Positions 53,285 to 61,817 of a DNA stretch of 64,000 nucleotides are shown here, piece by piece. Each line of letters begins with the position of its first letter. Within the stretch, counting starts at the first letter, position 1. The translations under genes and the position numbers were made by a program. Under the pieces are notes generated by a model. It did not search any database. It saw only the letters and a list, made by a program, of their open reading frames with translations, and had not been told where the DNA came from. The stretch comes from an uncultured Eubacteriales bacterium (GTDB lineage Bacteria; Bacillota; Clostridia; Oscillospirales; Oscillospiraceae), in the NCBI GenBank assembly GCA_900319695.1, contig ONPN01000004.1, positions 1 through 64,000 of the forward strand, given 5' to 3'.

Positions 53285-55315
53285 TTACGCCTTGGCGGCT
53301 TTTTTCTCCTTCATGACCTGCACTGCGATCACGGCGGCGACCAGGACGAGGCCGATGCCGTCGGTCAGGAGGCCGGGGTAAATCAGCATCAGACCACCGG
53401 CGGCGACGACGATGCGCAGCAGGGCGGGGATCGTCCCGCGGTAGAAGCCCTCCAGCGCCATGGACAGGGCAAACATGCCAACCAGGGAGGTCACGACGAT
53501 GGAGACGACCTCGAGCGCGGTGGTGTCCACAAAGACCATGGCCGGGTTGAGCGCCAGGATGTACGGGATGATGAAGGCGGCGATGGCGAGCTTGGTCGCG
53601 TTGACGCCGGTCTTCATGGGACTGCCGTGGGCAATGGCCGCGCCCGCGTAGGCGGCCAGGGCCACCGGCGGAGTGATGTCGGCCACGATGCCGAAGTAGA
53701 ACACGAACATGTGGGCCGCGATGCTGGGGATGCCCATGCGGATCAGCACCGGGGCGCAGGTGGTGGCCATGATGACGTAGTTTGCGGTGGTGGGCACGCC
53801 CATGCCGAGGATGATGCAGGTGAGCATCGTGAGAAACAGTGCCACGATCTTATAGCCGCCGGAGGCCCCGATGATAATGGAGATCAGGGACGAGCCGATG
53901 CCGGTGGTGGTGATGACGCAGGCGATCACGCCCGCGACCGCGCAGGCCACGCCCACGGTCAGGGTGCTCTTCGCGCCGTTTTCCAGCGCGTCGATCAGGC
54001 GGGAGAAGTCGATGCGATAGCCGTTTTCGTCGGTGAAGCTGATGCGGACGATGCGGGTCTCCGGGTACACCATGCTCACCAGCATGGCGAGGCAGGTGGC
54101 CGCGATGGCGGCGAAAGCCATGGTGCGAGTCATCAGGAAGTAGACCAGCGCCACCAGCGGCAGGAGCAGGAAGCCCTTGCGCAGAAAGAGGGGCCAGAAC
54201 TTCGGCAGCTGCTCGCGCGGGATGCCGGTCAGGCCGTTCTTCTTGGCCTCGATATGGACCATCATAAAGATGCCCGCAAAGTAGAGGACGGCGGGCAGGA
54301 TCGCGCGCAGGGCGATGTAGCCGTAGTTGACGACGGTGTCCGGCATGGTAACGTATTCCACCATCAGGAAGGCCGCCGCCCCCATGATGGGCGGCATGAT
54401 CTGTCCGCCGGTCGAAGCGGCTGCTTCGACGGCTCCGGCAAACTCCGGCTTGTAGCCGGTTTTCTTCATCATCGGGATGGTGACGGAACCGGTGGTCACG
54501 GTGTTGCCCACGGAAGAGCCGGACACCATGCCGCACAGCGCCGAGGAGATGACCGCGACCTTCGCCGGGCCGCCGGAGGACGCGCCCGCGATGGAGTTTG
54601 CAAGCTCGATAAAGAACTGGGTGATGCCCGTCTTATCGAGGAACGCGCCGAAGATGACGAACAGCACGATGAAGTTCAGGCAGGCGCGGATAGGGGTGCC
54701 GATGATGCCGTCGGCGGTATAGAAAAGGTTATACACGTTCATGCGCAGGGACTTCTGCGTCATGGCGTAGATGATGAATATCGAGGCGACGATCACGATC
54801 GGCAGGCCGACAGCACGGCGGCAGGCCTCCAGCGTGACGAGTATGCCGATCACGCCCAGCCAGACCTCCAGCGGCGTCAGCTTGATGCCGCGGTTGATGA
54901 TCGTCCGATAGTTGATGACAAAGTAGAGGTAGGCGGCGATCCCCAGCGCCATCAGGATGATGTCGTACCAGGGAATGAAGTTGACCTTCTTCGGCGCGCT
55001 GCGTCTGGCCGGGAAGTTCACGAACACCAGCATCACAATCAGGCCGACGAAGGAGGCGCGCTCCATGCGGATCTCACCGGGATAGAACAGAAGGAAGACG
55101 GCGTACAGGGAGAAAAGCACGAAGAGCAGGCGCACGATGCGGCGCGTTTTGCCCTTGTAGATGCGGACGTTGGCCTCGCGGTCATACTTTTCCAGAACGG
55201 CGGTCGTGTTCTTTTCGATTTCCTCCGGGGTAGCCCCGAAGTCGTCCTTCGCGATCAGCTCCTCATCGTGGAGCTCGTGCGAGGTTTTTTTATACTCTTT
55301 TTCAAACTCGGGCAT
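53285..55315 (-). CDS. TRAP transporter fused permease (DctQM, TAXI type)
   Basis: A 676-residue membrane protein with a long cytoplasmic N-terminus (residues 1-65) and about 16-18 hydrophobic segments. The first few form the small DctQ-like part; the remainder is the large DctM-like part (GTPIRACLNFIVLFVIFGAFLDKTG; ALCGMVSGSSVGNTVTTGSVTIPMMKK; GMGVPTTANYVIMATTCAPVL; GIVADITPPVALAAYAGA). It imports a solute with sodium or protons, together with the TAXI binding proteins upstream. Confidence 0.93.
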   Translation of the reverse strand: MPEFEKEYKKTSHELHDEELIAKDDFGATPEEIEKNTTAVLEKYDREANVRIYKGKTRRIVRLLFVLFSLYAVFLLFYPGEIRMERASFVGLIVMLVFVNFPARRSAPKKVNFIPWYDIILMALGIAAYLYFVINYRTIINRGIKLTPLEVWLGVIGILVTLEACRRAVGLPIVIVASIFIIYAMTQKSLRMNVYNLFYTADGIIGTPIRACLNFIVLFVIFGAFLDKTGITQFFIELANSIAGASSGGPAKVAVISSALCGMVSGSSVGNTVTTGSVTIPMMKKTGYKPEFAGAVEAAASTGGQIMPPIMGAAAFLMVEYVTMPDTVVNYGYIALRAILPAVLYFAGIFMMVHIEAKKNGLTGIPREQLPKFWPLFLRKGFLLLPLVALVYFLMTRTMAFAAIAATCLAMLVSMVYPETRIVRISFTDENGYRIDFSRLIDALENGAKSTLTVGVACAVAGVIACVITTTGIGSSLISIIIGASGGYKIVALFLTMLTCIILGMGVPTTANYVIMATTCAPVLIRMGIPSIAAHMFVFYFGIVADITPPVALAAYAGAAIAHGSPMKTGVNATKLAIAAFIIPYILALNPAMVFVDTTALEVVSIVVTSLVGMFALSMALEGFYRGTIPALLRIVVAAGGLMLIYPGLLTDGIGLVLVAAVIAVQVMKEKKAAKA

Positions 55316-55328
55316 TTTAACACGCTCC

Positions 55329-55808
55329 TTACCTGACGGAAAAGTGTACCTTCGCGTTTTTTCCGCACAGTTGGTTTAAGATGATCTTTTCCCCGCCTAT
55401 CTCCAGGATGTGGTCGTAGACCGTCCCGACGATGTAGGAAAGATCGTTCATTTTCATTTCGATGTTGCCGAGGATCATCTCCCCGTTCTCCCCCGTCTCC
55501 AGCGTCCAGGAGGGGTCCAGCTCCTCGGCCACACCGGCCCCGAAGCCGTAGTAGACGCAGCCCGTGAGCCAGATCTCTTTGCCGCGGCGCTGGTAGATCT
55601 CGGTCACGTCGCTCTTGTTGACGCTGTGGCGGAAGGTGACGGAGAAGCTGTCCCCGTCAGCCAGGGGGAGTCTTGCGAAGACGCGGCCGCTGTCCTGATC
55701 GGACAGGACCAGCTTCGGCTCTCTCAGAAGGAAGAGCCCTAAGAGGGCAAGCGCGGCGACCACAAGGATCGCCGCGGCTGCCGTCATGGTTTTAGACTTG
55801 AAGTTCAA
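55329..55808 (-). CDS. DUF1850 protein of the TAXI-TRAP operon
   Basis: A 159-residue protein with one N-terminal membrane anchor (about 9-27) and a DUF1850 domain (FSVTFRHSVNKSDVTEIY; GFGAGVAEELDPSWTLE). The family is a known companion of TAXI-TRAP transporters; its exact function is unproven. It lies between the binding protein and the permease. Confidence 0.85.
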   Translation of the reverse strand: MNFKSKTMTAAAAILVVAALALLGLFLLREPKLVLSDQDSGRVFARLPLADGDSFSVTFRHSVNKSDVTEIYQRRGKEIWLTGCVYYGFGAGVAEELDPSWTLETGENGEMILGNIEMKMNDLSYIVGTVYDHILEIGGEKIILNQLCGKNAKVHFSVR

Positions 55809-55820
55809 GGCCGCTGTGAA

Positions 55821-56777
55821 TTACATCAGGCCGTTCTCGCTGTAGAACTTTGCGGCGCCGTCGTGCCAGGGGATGGACACGCCGGAGATCGCGGTGTTGA
55901 GGTCAAGCTCCGCCCCCTTGGCGTGGCCGGCGGTGATGTCGTCCTTGTAGTCGAACAGGCCCTTGACGAAGGCGTAGACAGCGTCGGCGGACAGGTCGTT
56001 GGAGGCGACGATGGTGGCCATGACCGCGACGGCGGGGACGTCGTCAGCGACGCGGCTGTAGGTGTTGCCGGGGATCACGCCATAGTAGTAGAAGCCGTAG
56101 TCGGCCTGGAGCTTGTCGGCATGGTCCTTGTCGATGGGCAGGAGGTTGAAGTCAAAGCTGGTGGCCAGCTCGGTGACCGCGGTGGTGGGGTAGCCCGCCA
56201 CGACGAAGGCGGCGTCGATGGTGCCGTTCTTCAGGGAGTCGGCGGAGTCGGCAAAGCTCTGGTTGGAGACCTTGATGTCGTCAAAGCTCAGACCGTAAGC
56301 GCCGAGGATCTGCTTGGCGTTGAACTCGGTGCCGGAGCCCGCGTCGCCGACGGAGACGTTCTTGCCGGCCAGCTGCTCAATGGAGGTGATGTCCTTCTTG
56401 GCGAGGATCTGCACATACTCGGGGTAGCAGGAGGCGACAGCAGAGAAGCTGGTGATGGGGTCGCCGTCCGCGAACAGATCGGTGCCGGTGTAGGCGTAGT
56501 ACATAACGTCGTTCTGGACGATGGCGAGCTGGGCTTCGCCGGCGTCCAGCAGCTGGATATTGGCCTTGGAAGCACCGGTGGACTCAACCTTGAGGTTCAG
56601 GGTGTCCTTGAGCTTTTCATTCAGGACGTTGGCGATGACGCCGCTGAAACCGTAGTAGGTGCCGGACGTACCGCCGGTGGCATAGCTGATCTTGGTGGCG
56701 CCGGCCGCGAAAGCGGATGTTCCGACGAGAGCGAAGATCATCACGGTGACAAGCAGGAAAGAAATGAACTTTTTCAT
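55821..56777 (-). CDS. TAXI-family TRAP solute-binding protein 1
   Basis: A 318-residue secreted binding protein. Signal peptide 1-24 (ISFLLVTVMIFALVGTSAFA). Core: SYATGGTSGTYYGFSGVIANVLNEKL; STGASKANIQLLDAGEAQLAIVQNDVMYYAY; NVSVGDAGSGTEFNAKQILGAYG. It is close to full-length identical to the upstream paralog at 56961. It lacks the lipobox of that paralog, so it may be free outside the cell or held by other means. Confidence 0.93.
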   Translation of the reverse strand: MKKFISFLLVTVMIFALVGTSAFAAGATKISYATGGTSGTYYGFSGVIANVLNEKLKDTLNLKVESTGASKANIQLLDAGEAQLAIVQNDVMYYAYTGTDLFADGDPITSFSAVASCYPEYVQILAKKDITSIEQLAGKNVSVGDAGSGTEFNAKQILGAYGLSFDDIKVSNQSFADSADSLKNGTIDAAFVVAGYPTTAVTELATSFDFNLLPIDKDHADKLQADYGFYYYGVIPGNTYSRVADDVPAVAVMATIVASNDLSADAVYAFVKGLFDYKDDITAGHAKGAELDLNTAISGVSIPWHDGAAKFYSENGLM

Positions 56778-56804
56778 GATTGAACCCTCCGTATTAAAAT
56801 TTTT

Positions 56805-56884
56805 CTTTTCCCAAACGTTTCAGGCGTTTTTGCTTTACGCCTGTTGCGTTGTTATAGTACAACCAAAAGTTGATTTTGGCAAGC
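56805..56884 (-). promoter_or_regulatory. conserved leader/promoter of TAXI gene 1
   Basis: On the minus strand CAACTTTTGGTTG, TATAAC and the hairpin CAGGCG/CGCCTG follow in order. The same series precedes the paralog (57966-58024), although the hairpin loops differ. It likely holds the promoter, an operator and a 5'-UTR stem. Confidence 0.6.
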
Positions 56885-56960
56885 CCCTTTTTACGTTTTT
56901 ACTGTTTTGACAATTTCTGCTTTGGTGCTTTTGCCGGTTTTATGAAATTCACATAAAGAA

Positions 56961-57911
56961 TTACAAGAGACCCTTTTCCTTATAGAACTTCGCGGCGCCG
57001 TCGTGCCAGGGGATGGACACGCCGGAGACGGCGGTGTTGAGGTCAAGCTCGTTGCCCTTGGCGTGGCTGACGGCGATGTCGGACTTGTAGTCGAACAGGC
57101 CCTTGACGAAGGCGTAGATCACGTCGGAAGAGACCTTGTTGGAGGCGACGATGGTGGCCATGACCGCGACGGCGGGCACGTCGTCGGCGACAGGGGTATA
57201 AGTGCCGCCGGGGATCACGCCGTAGTAGTAGAAGCCGTAGTCGGACTGCAGGGCCTTGGCGTGGGCGTCGTCGATGGGCAGAAGGTTAAAGTCGAAGTTG
57301 GTGGCAAGCTCGGTCACGGCGGTGGTGGGGTAGCCCGCCACGACGAAGGCCGCGTCGATGGTGCCGTTTTTGAGGGCGTCGGCGGAGTCGGCAAAGCTCT
57401 GGTTGGAGACCTTGATGCTGTCAAAGCTCATGCCGTAGGCGCCGAGGATCTGCTTGGCGTTGAACTCGGTGCCGGAGCCCGCGTCGCCGACGGAGACGTT
57501 CTTGCCCGCGAGCTGCTCGATGGAGGTGATGTCCTTGCGCGCAAGGATCTGGACGTACTCGGGGTAGCAGGAGGCGACAGCGGAGAAGCCGGTGATGGGT
57601 TCGCCGCCCGCGAAGAGGTCGGTGCCGGTGTAGGCGTAGTACATGACGTCGTTCTGGACAATGGCGATGTCAGCGTCGCCGGAGTCGAGCATCTGGATGT
57701 TGGCCTTGGACGCGCCGGTGGACTCGACCTTGAGATTCAGGGTGTTCTTGAGCTTTTCGTTGAGGACGTTGGCGATCACGCCGCTGAAGCCGTAGTAGGT
57801 GCCGGATGTGCCGCCGGTGGCGTACTTGAGCTCGGTAACGGAAGACTTGCCGCAGGCGCAGAGCGCAAAGATCATCACGGCGGCAAGCAGGAGTGCGATA
57901 GCTTTCTTCAT
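56961..57911 (-). CDS. TAXI-family TRAP solute-binding protein 2 (lipoprotein)
   Basis: A 316-residue paralog of the 55821 protein, with near-identical core segments (ATGGTSGTYYGFSGVIANVL; NVSVGDAGSGTEFNAKQ). Its signal ends in ALCACGKSS, a lipobox, so it should be membrane-anchored, unlike the paralog. It has its own leader with the shared control elements. It is divergent from the LysR gene. Confidence 0.93.
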   Translation of the reverse strand: MKKAIALLLAAVMIFALCACGKSSVTELKYATGGTSGTYYGFSGVIANVLNEKLKNTLNLKVESTGASKANIQMLDSGDADIAIVQNDVMYYAYTGTDLFAGGEPITGFSAVASCYPEYVQILARKDITSIEQLAGKNVSVGDAGSGTEFNAKQILGAYGMSFDSIKVSNQSFADSADALKNGTIDAAFVVAGYPTTAVTELATNFDFNLLPIDDAHAKALQSDYGFYYYGVIPGGTYTPVADDVPAVAVMATIVASNKVSSDVIYAFVKGLFDYKSDIAVSHAKGNELDLNTAVSGVSIPWHDGAAKFYKEKGLL

Positions 57912-57965
57912 AATGGTAACCTCCGTATTGGATTTTTCTTTTTCTCTTTTGAAAAAATTTTACAG

Positions 57966-58024
57966 GCGGGACTTGTATTACGCCTGTTGTGGTGTTATAC
58001 TACAACCAAAAGTTGATTTTTACA
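57966..58024 (-). promoter_or_regulatory. conserved leader/promoter of TAXI gene 2
   Basis: It shares AAAATCAACTTTTGGTTGTA, TATAAC and ACAGGCG...CGCCTGT with the leader of TAXI gene 1. It lies in the divergent gap with the LysR gene, a natural place for LysR binding (inference). Confidence 0.6.
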
Positions 58025-58193
58025 AGCCCCCTTTTCTTTTTTTGCCGTTTTGAACATTTTGATCCGTTTACTCTGGTCAATTTTATGGAAATGAGATAAA
58101 GAATTTTGTCGACTTTGACGATTGCCCCGCGTGTTCCCTGGCTTGGAGAACGCCGGGCGAACAACGACTGCGCTTTCAACGGAGGTGCGCGAT

Positions 58194-59147
58194 ATGGATT
58201 TTGCACTCTTAAAGAGCTTCATCGCGGTGGCGGAGGAGAAGAGTTTTTCATCCGCCGCCAAAAATCTGTTCATCTCGCAGCAGACCCTGTCCAAGCAGGT
58301 GGCGAAGCTGGAGGAGGATCTGGGCACGACTCTCTTCATCCGCAGCCGCCCCCTCGGGCTGACGCCGGACGGCGGTCGCCTGCTGCCCATCGCCAAGGAG
58401 ATCTTGCAGCTCAAGCAGCAGTTTGAGGAGAGCTCGAGCAAGAGCTTCAGCGGCGCGCACTACATTCACCTGGGCATTGAGCACACCATCGCCAGGGCCA
58501 TTCTGCCGCACGTCCTGCCCCGCTTCCTCGCCGACCACCCCGACACCTTTGTCAAGCTCAGCGAGGAGTCGCCCAGCGTGATGCAGAAGTCCATATCTTA
58601 TGAAGGCGTGGATCTGGTGATCGGCTCGCTCGGCAGTGTGCCGGACAAGTTTGAGGCCATCCCGCTCTGCCGGAAGGAGCATCTGCTGGTGGTGCCGAAG
58701 GAGCTGATGGCGGCCCTCGCGGGGGATAAGCTGGACGAGACGGTCGCCCGCTTTTCCCGGAGCGCCGACCTGAGCTTTTTTGAGTCCGCGCCCTTCATCA
58801 AGATTCCGCGCCAGTCCTCGGGCGGGCGGGCGCTCGGCAGCTACCTTAAATATTATGACATCAGCCCCCGCTTTGTGTGTGAGCTGACCAATATCGAAAA
58901 CGCCTTTCAGCTGGCAAACTCCGGCGTCGGCGTGTTCATCTACGCCAAGGTCTTCTGGGACATGCTCTCCCCCGAGCTCCAGGCCGACTATCTCAAAAAC
59001 ATCTACATCTTCCCCCTGCCCTATCTGCCGGACATTGAAGACGTCTGCGCCTACTACAACCGCGACGCGGGCATCAGCGGCATGACGCAGGAGCTGTTCG
59101 AGTCGGTCAAGGCTTTCTTTGAGGAGTACAAGGCACGGCAAAAATAA
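58194..59147 (+). CDS. LysR-family transcriptional regulator
   Basis: A 317-residue regulator. The N-terminal winged HTH is LLKSFIAVAEEKSFSSAAKNLFISQQTLSKQVAKLEEDLG; the C-terminal effector domain follows from about 90. The start at MDFALL has GGAGGTG upstream. Its position, divergent from the TAXI genes with their shared operator-like sequence, suggests it controls that transporter in response to the solute (inference). Confidence 0.92.
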   Translation: MDFALLKSFIAVAEEKSFSSAAKNLFISQQTLSKQVAKLEEDLGTTLFIRSRPLGLTPDGGRLLPIAKEILQLKQQFEESSSKSFSGAHYIHLGIEHTIARAILPHVLPRFLADHPDTFVKLSEESPSVMQKSISYEGVDLVIGSLGSVPDKFEAIPLCRKEHLLVVPKELMAALAGDKLDETVARFSRSADLSFFESAPFIKIPRQSSGGRALGSYLKYYDISPRFVCELTNIENAFQLANSGVGVFIYAKVFWDMLSPELQADYLKNIYIFPLPYLPDIEDVCAYYNRDAGISGMTQELFESVKAFFEEYKARQK

Positions 59148-59166
59148 CGCCCTCGACGTGCTTTTC

Positions 59167-59194
59167 TTGACAAAGCGCTGTAAATGATTATAAT
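59167..59194 (+). promoter_or_regulatory. nagB promoter
   Basis: TTGACA and TATAAT, both perfect consensus, separated by 16 bases. Transcription should start near 59201, giving a leader of about 207 bases that contains the ribozyme. Confidence 0.85.
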
Positions 59195-59243
59195 GATTTC
59201 AGTTTTAAAACCGATGCGCGCCCGGAGGATACGCGCGTCGGTT

Positions 59244-59380
59244 AGCGCCGGGACCGTGATAGGTTGACGAGGTTGGCGGTGATCGAAAGATTCGGCGGAT
59301 GCCGCCACGGCTCACAGTGGGTCGCAAGGGAAAGGTTAAAAAGCAGAATCAAGACTGCAACAGAGCCTCCCCGGACACTG
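59244..59380 (+). ncRNA. glmS-type glucosamine-6-phosphate-activated ribozyme
   Basis: The conserved core elements appear in order: cleavage site A|GCGCC (59244/59245), GGTTGACGAGG (59261-59271), ATCGA, TTCGGCGGATGCC (59291-59303), CAAGGGAAAGG, and the P4.1-like stem GCAGAATCAAGACTGC, followed by CAACAGAGCCTCCCCGG. GGCGG (59274-59278) pairs with CCGCC (59302-59306). On binding GlcN6P, known members cut their own mRNA 5' end and expose it to decay. Here the downstream gene is nagB, not glmS. A hairpin CCGATGCGCG / CGCGCGTCGG lies just upstream of the cleavage site. Confidence 0.93.
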
Positions 59381-59407
59381 AATAACATTTATAATAGGAG
59401 TATTATC

Positions 59408-60199
59408 ATGAGAGTTGTTATTCAGGACAATTACGACAAGATGTGCAAATGGGCCGCCGACTACATCGCGGCTAAGATCAAGGCCCACAAGGAAGACCGC
59501 CCCTTCGTGCTGGGGCTGCCGACCGGCTCCTCCCCCATCGGCGTGTACAAGGAACTTGTCCGCATGAATCAGGCGGGCGAGCTGTCCTTCGCCAATGTCG
59601 TGACCTTCAACATGGACGAGTATGTGGGCCTGCCCCACGAGCATGACCAGAGCTACTGGTACTTCATGCACGACAATCTCTTCGACCATCTGGTCGATAT
59701 GAAGGCGGAGAACATCAACATTCTCAACGGCATGGCCGAGGACCCCGAGGCCGAGTGCGCCCGCTACGAGGAGAAGATCGCCTCCTACGGCGGGATCGAC
59801 CTCTTCATGGGCGGCATCGGCGTGGACGGCCACCTCGCCTTCAACGAGCCGTACACCTCCCTCTCCTCCCGCACGGGACTTCGCAATCTGACCACCGACA
59901 CCATCATCGTCAACTCCCGCTTCTTCGGCAATGACCCGGCCAAGGTGCCCACGCAGGCTCTCTCCGTCGGCATCGGCACCGTGACGGACGCGAAAGAGGT
60001 CCTTGTTCTCATCAGCGGCCACAATAAGGCCCGCGCCCTGGCGGCCACCGTCGAGGGCGGCGTGAGCCAGAAGTGGACCTGCAGCGCCCTGCAGCTGCAC
60101 AACGCGGCGATCATCGCCTGCGACGAGGCCGCCTGCGGAGAGCTCACGGTCGACACCTACAAATACTTCCTCGATATTGAGAAGGCCGAGAGGCTTTGA
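59408..60199 (+). CDS. nagB: glucosamine-6-phosphate deaminase/isomerase
   Basis: A 263-residue enzyme interconverting GlcN6P with fructose-6-P plus ammonium. LGLPTGSSPIGVYKEL is near residue 36, FNMDEYVGLPHEHDQSY near 66 and GGIGVDGHLAFNEP near 134, with the catalytic Asp and His. The ATG has AGGAG upstream; the longer open frame upstream runs through the ribozyme and is not coding. There is no nagA or PTS neighbour; pfkA follows after a terminator. Given the ribozyme, it may work in the GlcN6P-forming direction (inference). Confidence 0.95.
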   Translation: MRVVIQDNYDKMCKWAADYIAAKIKAHKEDRPFVLGLPTGSSPIGVYKELVRMNQAGELSFANVVTFNMDEYVGLPHEHDQSYWYFMHDNLFDHLVDMKAENINILNGMAEDPEAECARYEEKIASYGGIDLFMGGIGVDGHLAFNEPYTSLSSRTGLRNLTTDTIIVNSRFFGNDPAKVPTQALSVGIGTVTDAKEVLVLISGHNKARALAATVEGGVSQKWTCSALQLHNAAIIACDEAACGELTVDTYKYFLDIEKAERL

Positions 60200-60212
60200 T
60201 ATAAACGCTTCA

Positions 60213-60247
60213 TCTCCCCGACGGAAATCCGCCGGGGAGTATTTTGC
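60213..60247 (+). terminator. intrinsic terminator after nagB
   Basis: Stem CTCCCCG-CGG / CCG-CGGGGAG with one A-C mismatch and an AAAT loop, then TATTTTG. Confidence 0.75.
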
Positions 60248-60258
60248 GCGGAAAAGGA

Positions 60259-60287
60259 TTGTCTCGGCGCTGCCCTTATGCTAAAAT
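60259..60287 (+). promoter_or_regulatory. pfkA promoter
   Basis: TTGTCT and TAAAAT are separated by 17 bases, about 97 bases before the ATG. Confidence 0.6.
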
Positions 60288-60383
60288 AAAGCTGTTATTG
60301 CCGTAACGCGCAAAGCGGAAACACAGCGCGGGGCTGTGCCCGGCGCCTATCCTTATTATAATATATTTGGAAGGAAGGATCAC

Positions 60384-61379
60384 ATGGCTACCATTAAAAG
60401 AATCGGCGTCCTCACCAGCGGCGGAGACGCGCCCGGCATGAACGCCGCGGTCCGCGCGGTCACCCGTACCGCCCTCTCCTGCGGGATGGAGTGCATCGGC
60501 ATCCGCAGGGGCTGGCAGGGCCTGATCAACGGCGACTTTGTCAAGCTCGACAGCGGCAGCGTCGGGCACATCCTCTCCCGCGGCGGCACCATCCTCTACA
60601 CCGCCCGCAGCGAGGACTTTATGACCGAGAAGGGTCGGCAGAAGGCGGTCGCCACCTGCAAGCTGCTGGGTCTGGACGGGGTTGTCGCCATCGGCGGCGA
60701 CGGCACCTTCCGCGGAGCGCTGGAGCTTTCGCGCCTCGGCGTCCCGGTGGTCGGCGTGCCCGCCACGATCGACAACGACGTCGGCTGCACCAATTACACC
60801 ATCGGCTTTGACTCCGCCTGCAACACCGCCATTGAGTGCATCGACAAGCTGCGCGACACCATGCAGTCGCACGAGCGCTGCTCCGTGGTGGAGGTCATGG
60901 GCCGCAACGCGGGCTTCCTCGCCCTGTACGTCGGCATTGCCGTCGGCGCGACCGCCGTGCTGGTGCCCGAGCATGAGCTTGACTTTGACCGTGATGTGAT
61001 TGAGCGCATCCGTGAGTCCCGTCTCGCCGGCAACACGCATTTTATGATCGTCGTGGCCGAGGGTGTGGGCAGCGCCGTGGAGATCGGCAAACAGATCCAG
61101 GAGGCCCTGGGCATCCAGCCGCGCGTCACCGTTCTTGGCCACCTCCAGCGCGGCGGCTCCCCTACCGCGCGTGACCGCGAGACCGCCACGCGCATGGGCT
61201 ATTACGCCGTCAAGGCCCTGGCCGAGGGGCGCGGCAACTGCATCATCGGCACCCAGGAGGGCGGCATTGTGGAGCTGCCCATTGAGGAGGCGCTGGCCAA
61301 AGAGAAGCACCTGCAGATGGATCGCTACCACATCATGGAGACCATGCAGTTCGGCAACTGGGTCAAATCCGCGCCGTAA
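60384..61379 (+). CDS. pfkA: 6-phosphofructokinase
   Basis: A 331-residue PfkA. GVLTSGGDAPGMNAAVRA is at the N-terminus. AIGGDGTFRGALEL near residue 105 has Gly after GGD, the ATP-type rather than PPi-type residue. The catalytic motif PATIDNDVGCTNYTIGFDSA is near 125. VMGRNAGFLALYVG and LGHLQRGGSPTARDR follow. The ATG was chosen after GGAAGGAAGG; upstream codons are open but lack a site. Confidence 0.96.
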   Translation: MATIKRIGVLTSGGDAPGMNAAVRAVTRTALSCGMECIGIRRGWQGLINGDFVKLDSGSVGHILSRGGTILYTARSEDFMTEKGRQKAVATCKLLGLDGVVAIGGDGTFRGALELSRLGVPVVGVPATIDNDVGCTNYTIGFDSACNTAIECIDKLRDTMQSHERCSVVEVMGRNAGFLALYVGIAVGATAVLVPEHELDFDRDVIERIRESRLAGNTHFMIVVAEGVGSAVEIGKQIQEALGIQPRVTVLGHLQRGGSPTARDRETATRMGYYAVKALAEGRGNCIIGTQEGGIVELPIEEALAKEKHLQMDRYHIMETMQFGNWVKSAP

Positions 61380-61389
61380 AAATATCGCC

Positions 61390-61432
61390 GCTCCCGCGTG
61401 ACGGTTCGCCGTCACGCGGGAGCGATTTTTAT
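61390..61432 (+). terminator. intrinsic terminator after pfkA
   Basis: Perfect 15-bp stem GCTCCCGCGTGACGG / CCGTCACGCGGGAGC with loop TTCG, then GATTTTTATTT. Confidence 0.93.
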
Positions 61433-61817
61433 TTGCCGCGAAGCGTCGAAAAAAGTTTTTTAAAGCCGGGAACAAACGCGCAAGGCCGCCGTCATAATAG
61501 ACACAGAGGGTGAAACAGTGTCGTCAGGCCGGGGAGGGGCCCCCGGCGAGGCGGACGCCCAAAGCGGAAAACCCTGCAAAAAGTCCGCTTTTGCCCCCGA
61601 TTTTTGCACTTCTCTCGTCTGTCAAAAATTGTTGTAAATTTCAAAGCGGTTACAAACAGGAAAAATTTTGCCCCGGAAATATGAAAAAACTCTTGCATTT
61701 TGGAGCATGCCGTGTTACATTATAGCTGCACCGCAGGTGGAGAGAACTGCAGGCTCTCCTCCCGCGTTGTATATATATGTTAGTATTTTTAAAATCAGCA
61801 TATAAGGAGAGGACATT
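61433..61817 (+). other. long leader region before the repeat protein
   Basis: 385 bases without a convincing gene. There is a GC hairpin GCCGGGG / CCCCGGC near 61528-61546, GCGGAC (61551) complementary to GTCCGC (61583), and a promoter-like pair TTGCAT-17-TACATT at 61693-61721. I could not match the structures to a known riboswitch. AAGGAGAGG lies before the ATG at 61818. Confidence 0.45.

Noticed and set aside
53264..55336. 690-codon open frame opposite the TRAP permease
   Set aside because: Asp/His/Gly-rich mirror of membrane-helix codons; the permease reading has family motifs and operon context.
60357..60362. TATAAT as the pfkA -10 box
   Set aside because: Transcription would begin on the ribosome site, and no -35 fits; the pair at 60259-60287 is better.
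61500..61720. cyclic-di-GMP riboswitch before the secreted repeat protein
   Set aside because: Short look-alike pieces (GACGCCCAAAGC) are present, but the conserved core and paired arms are not.
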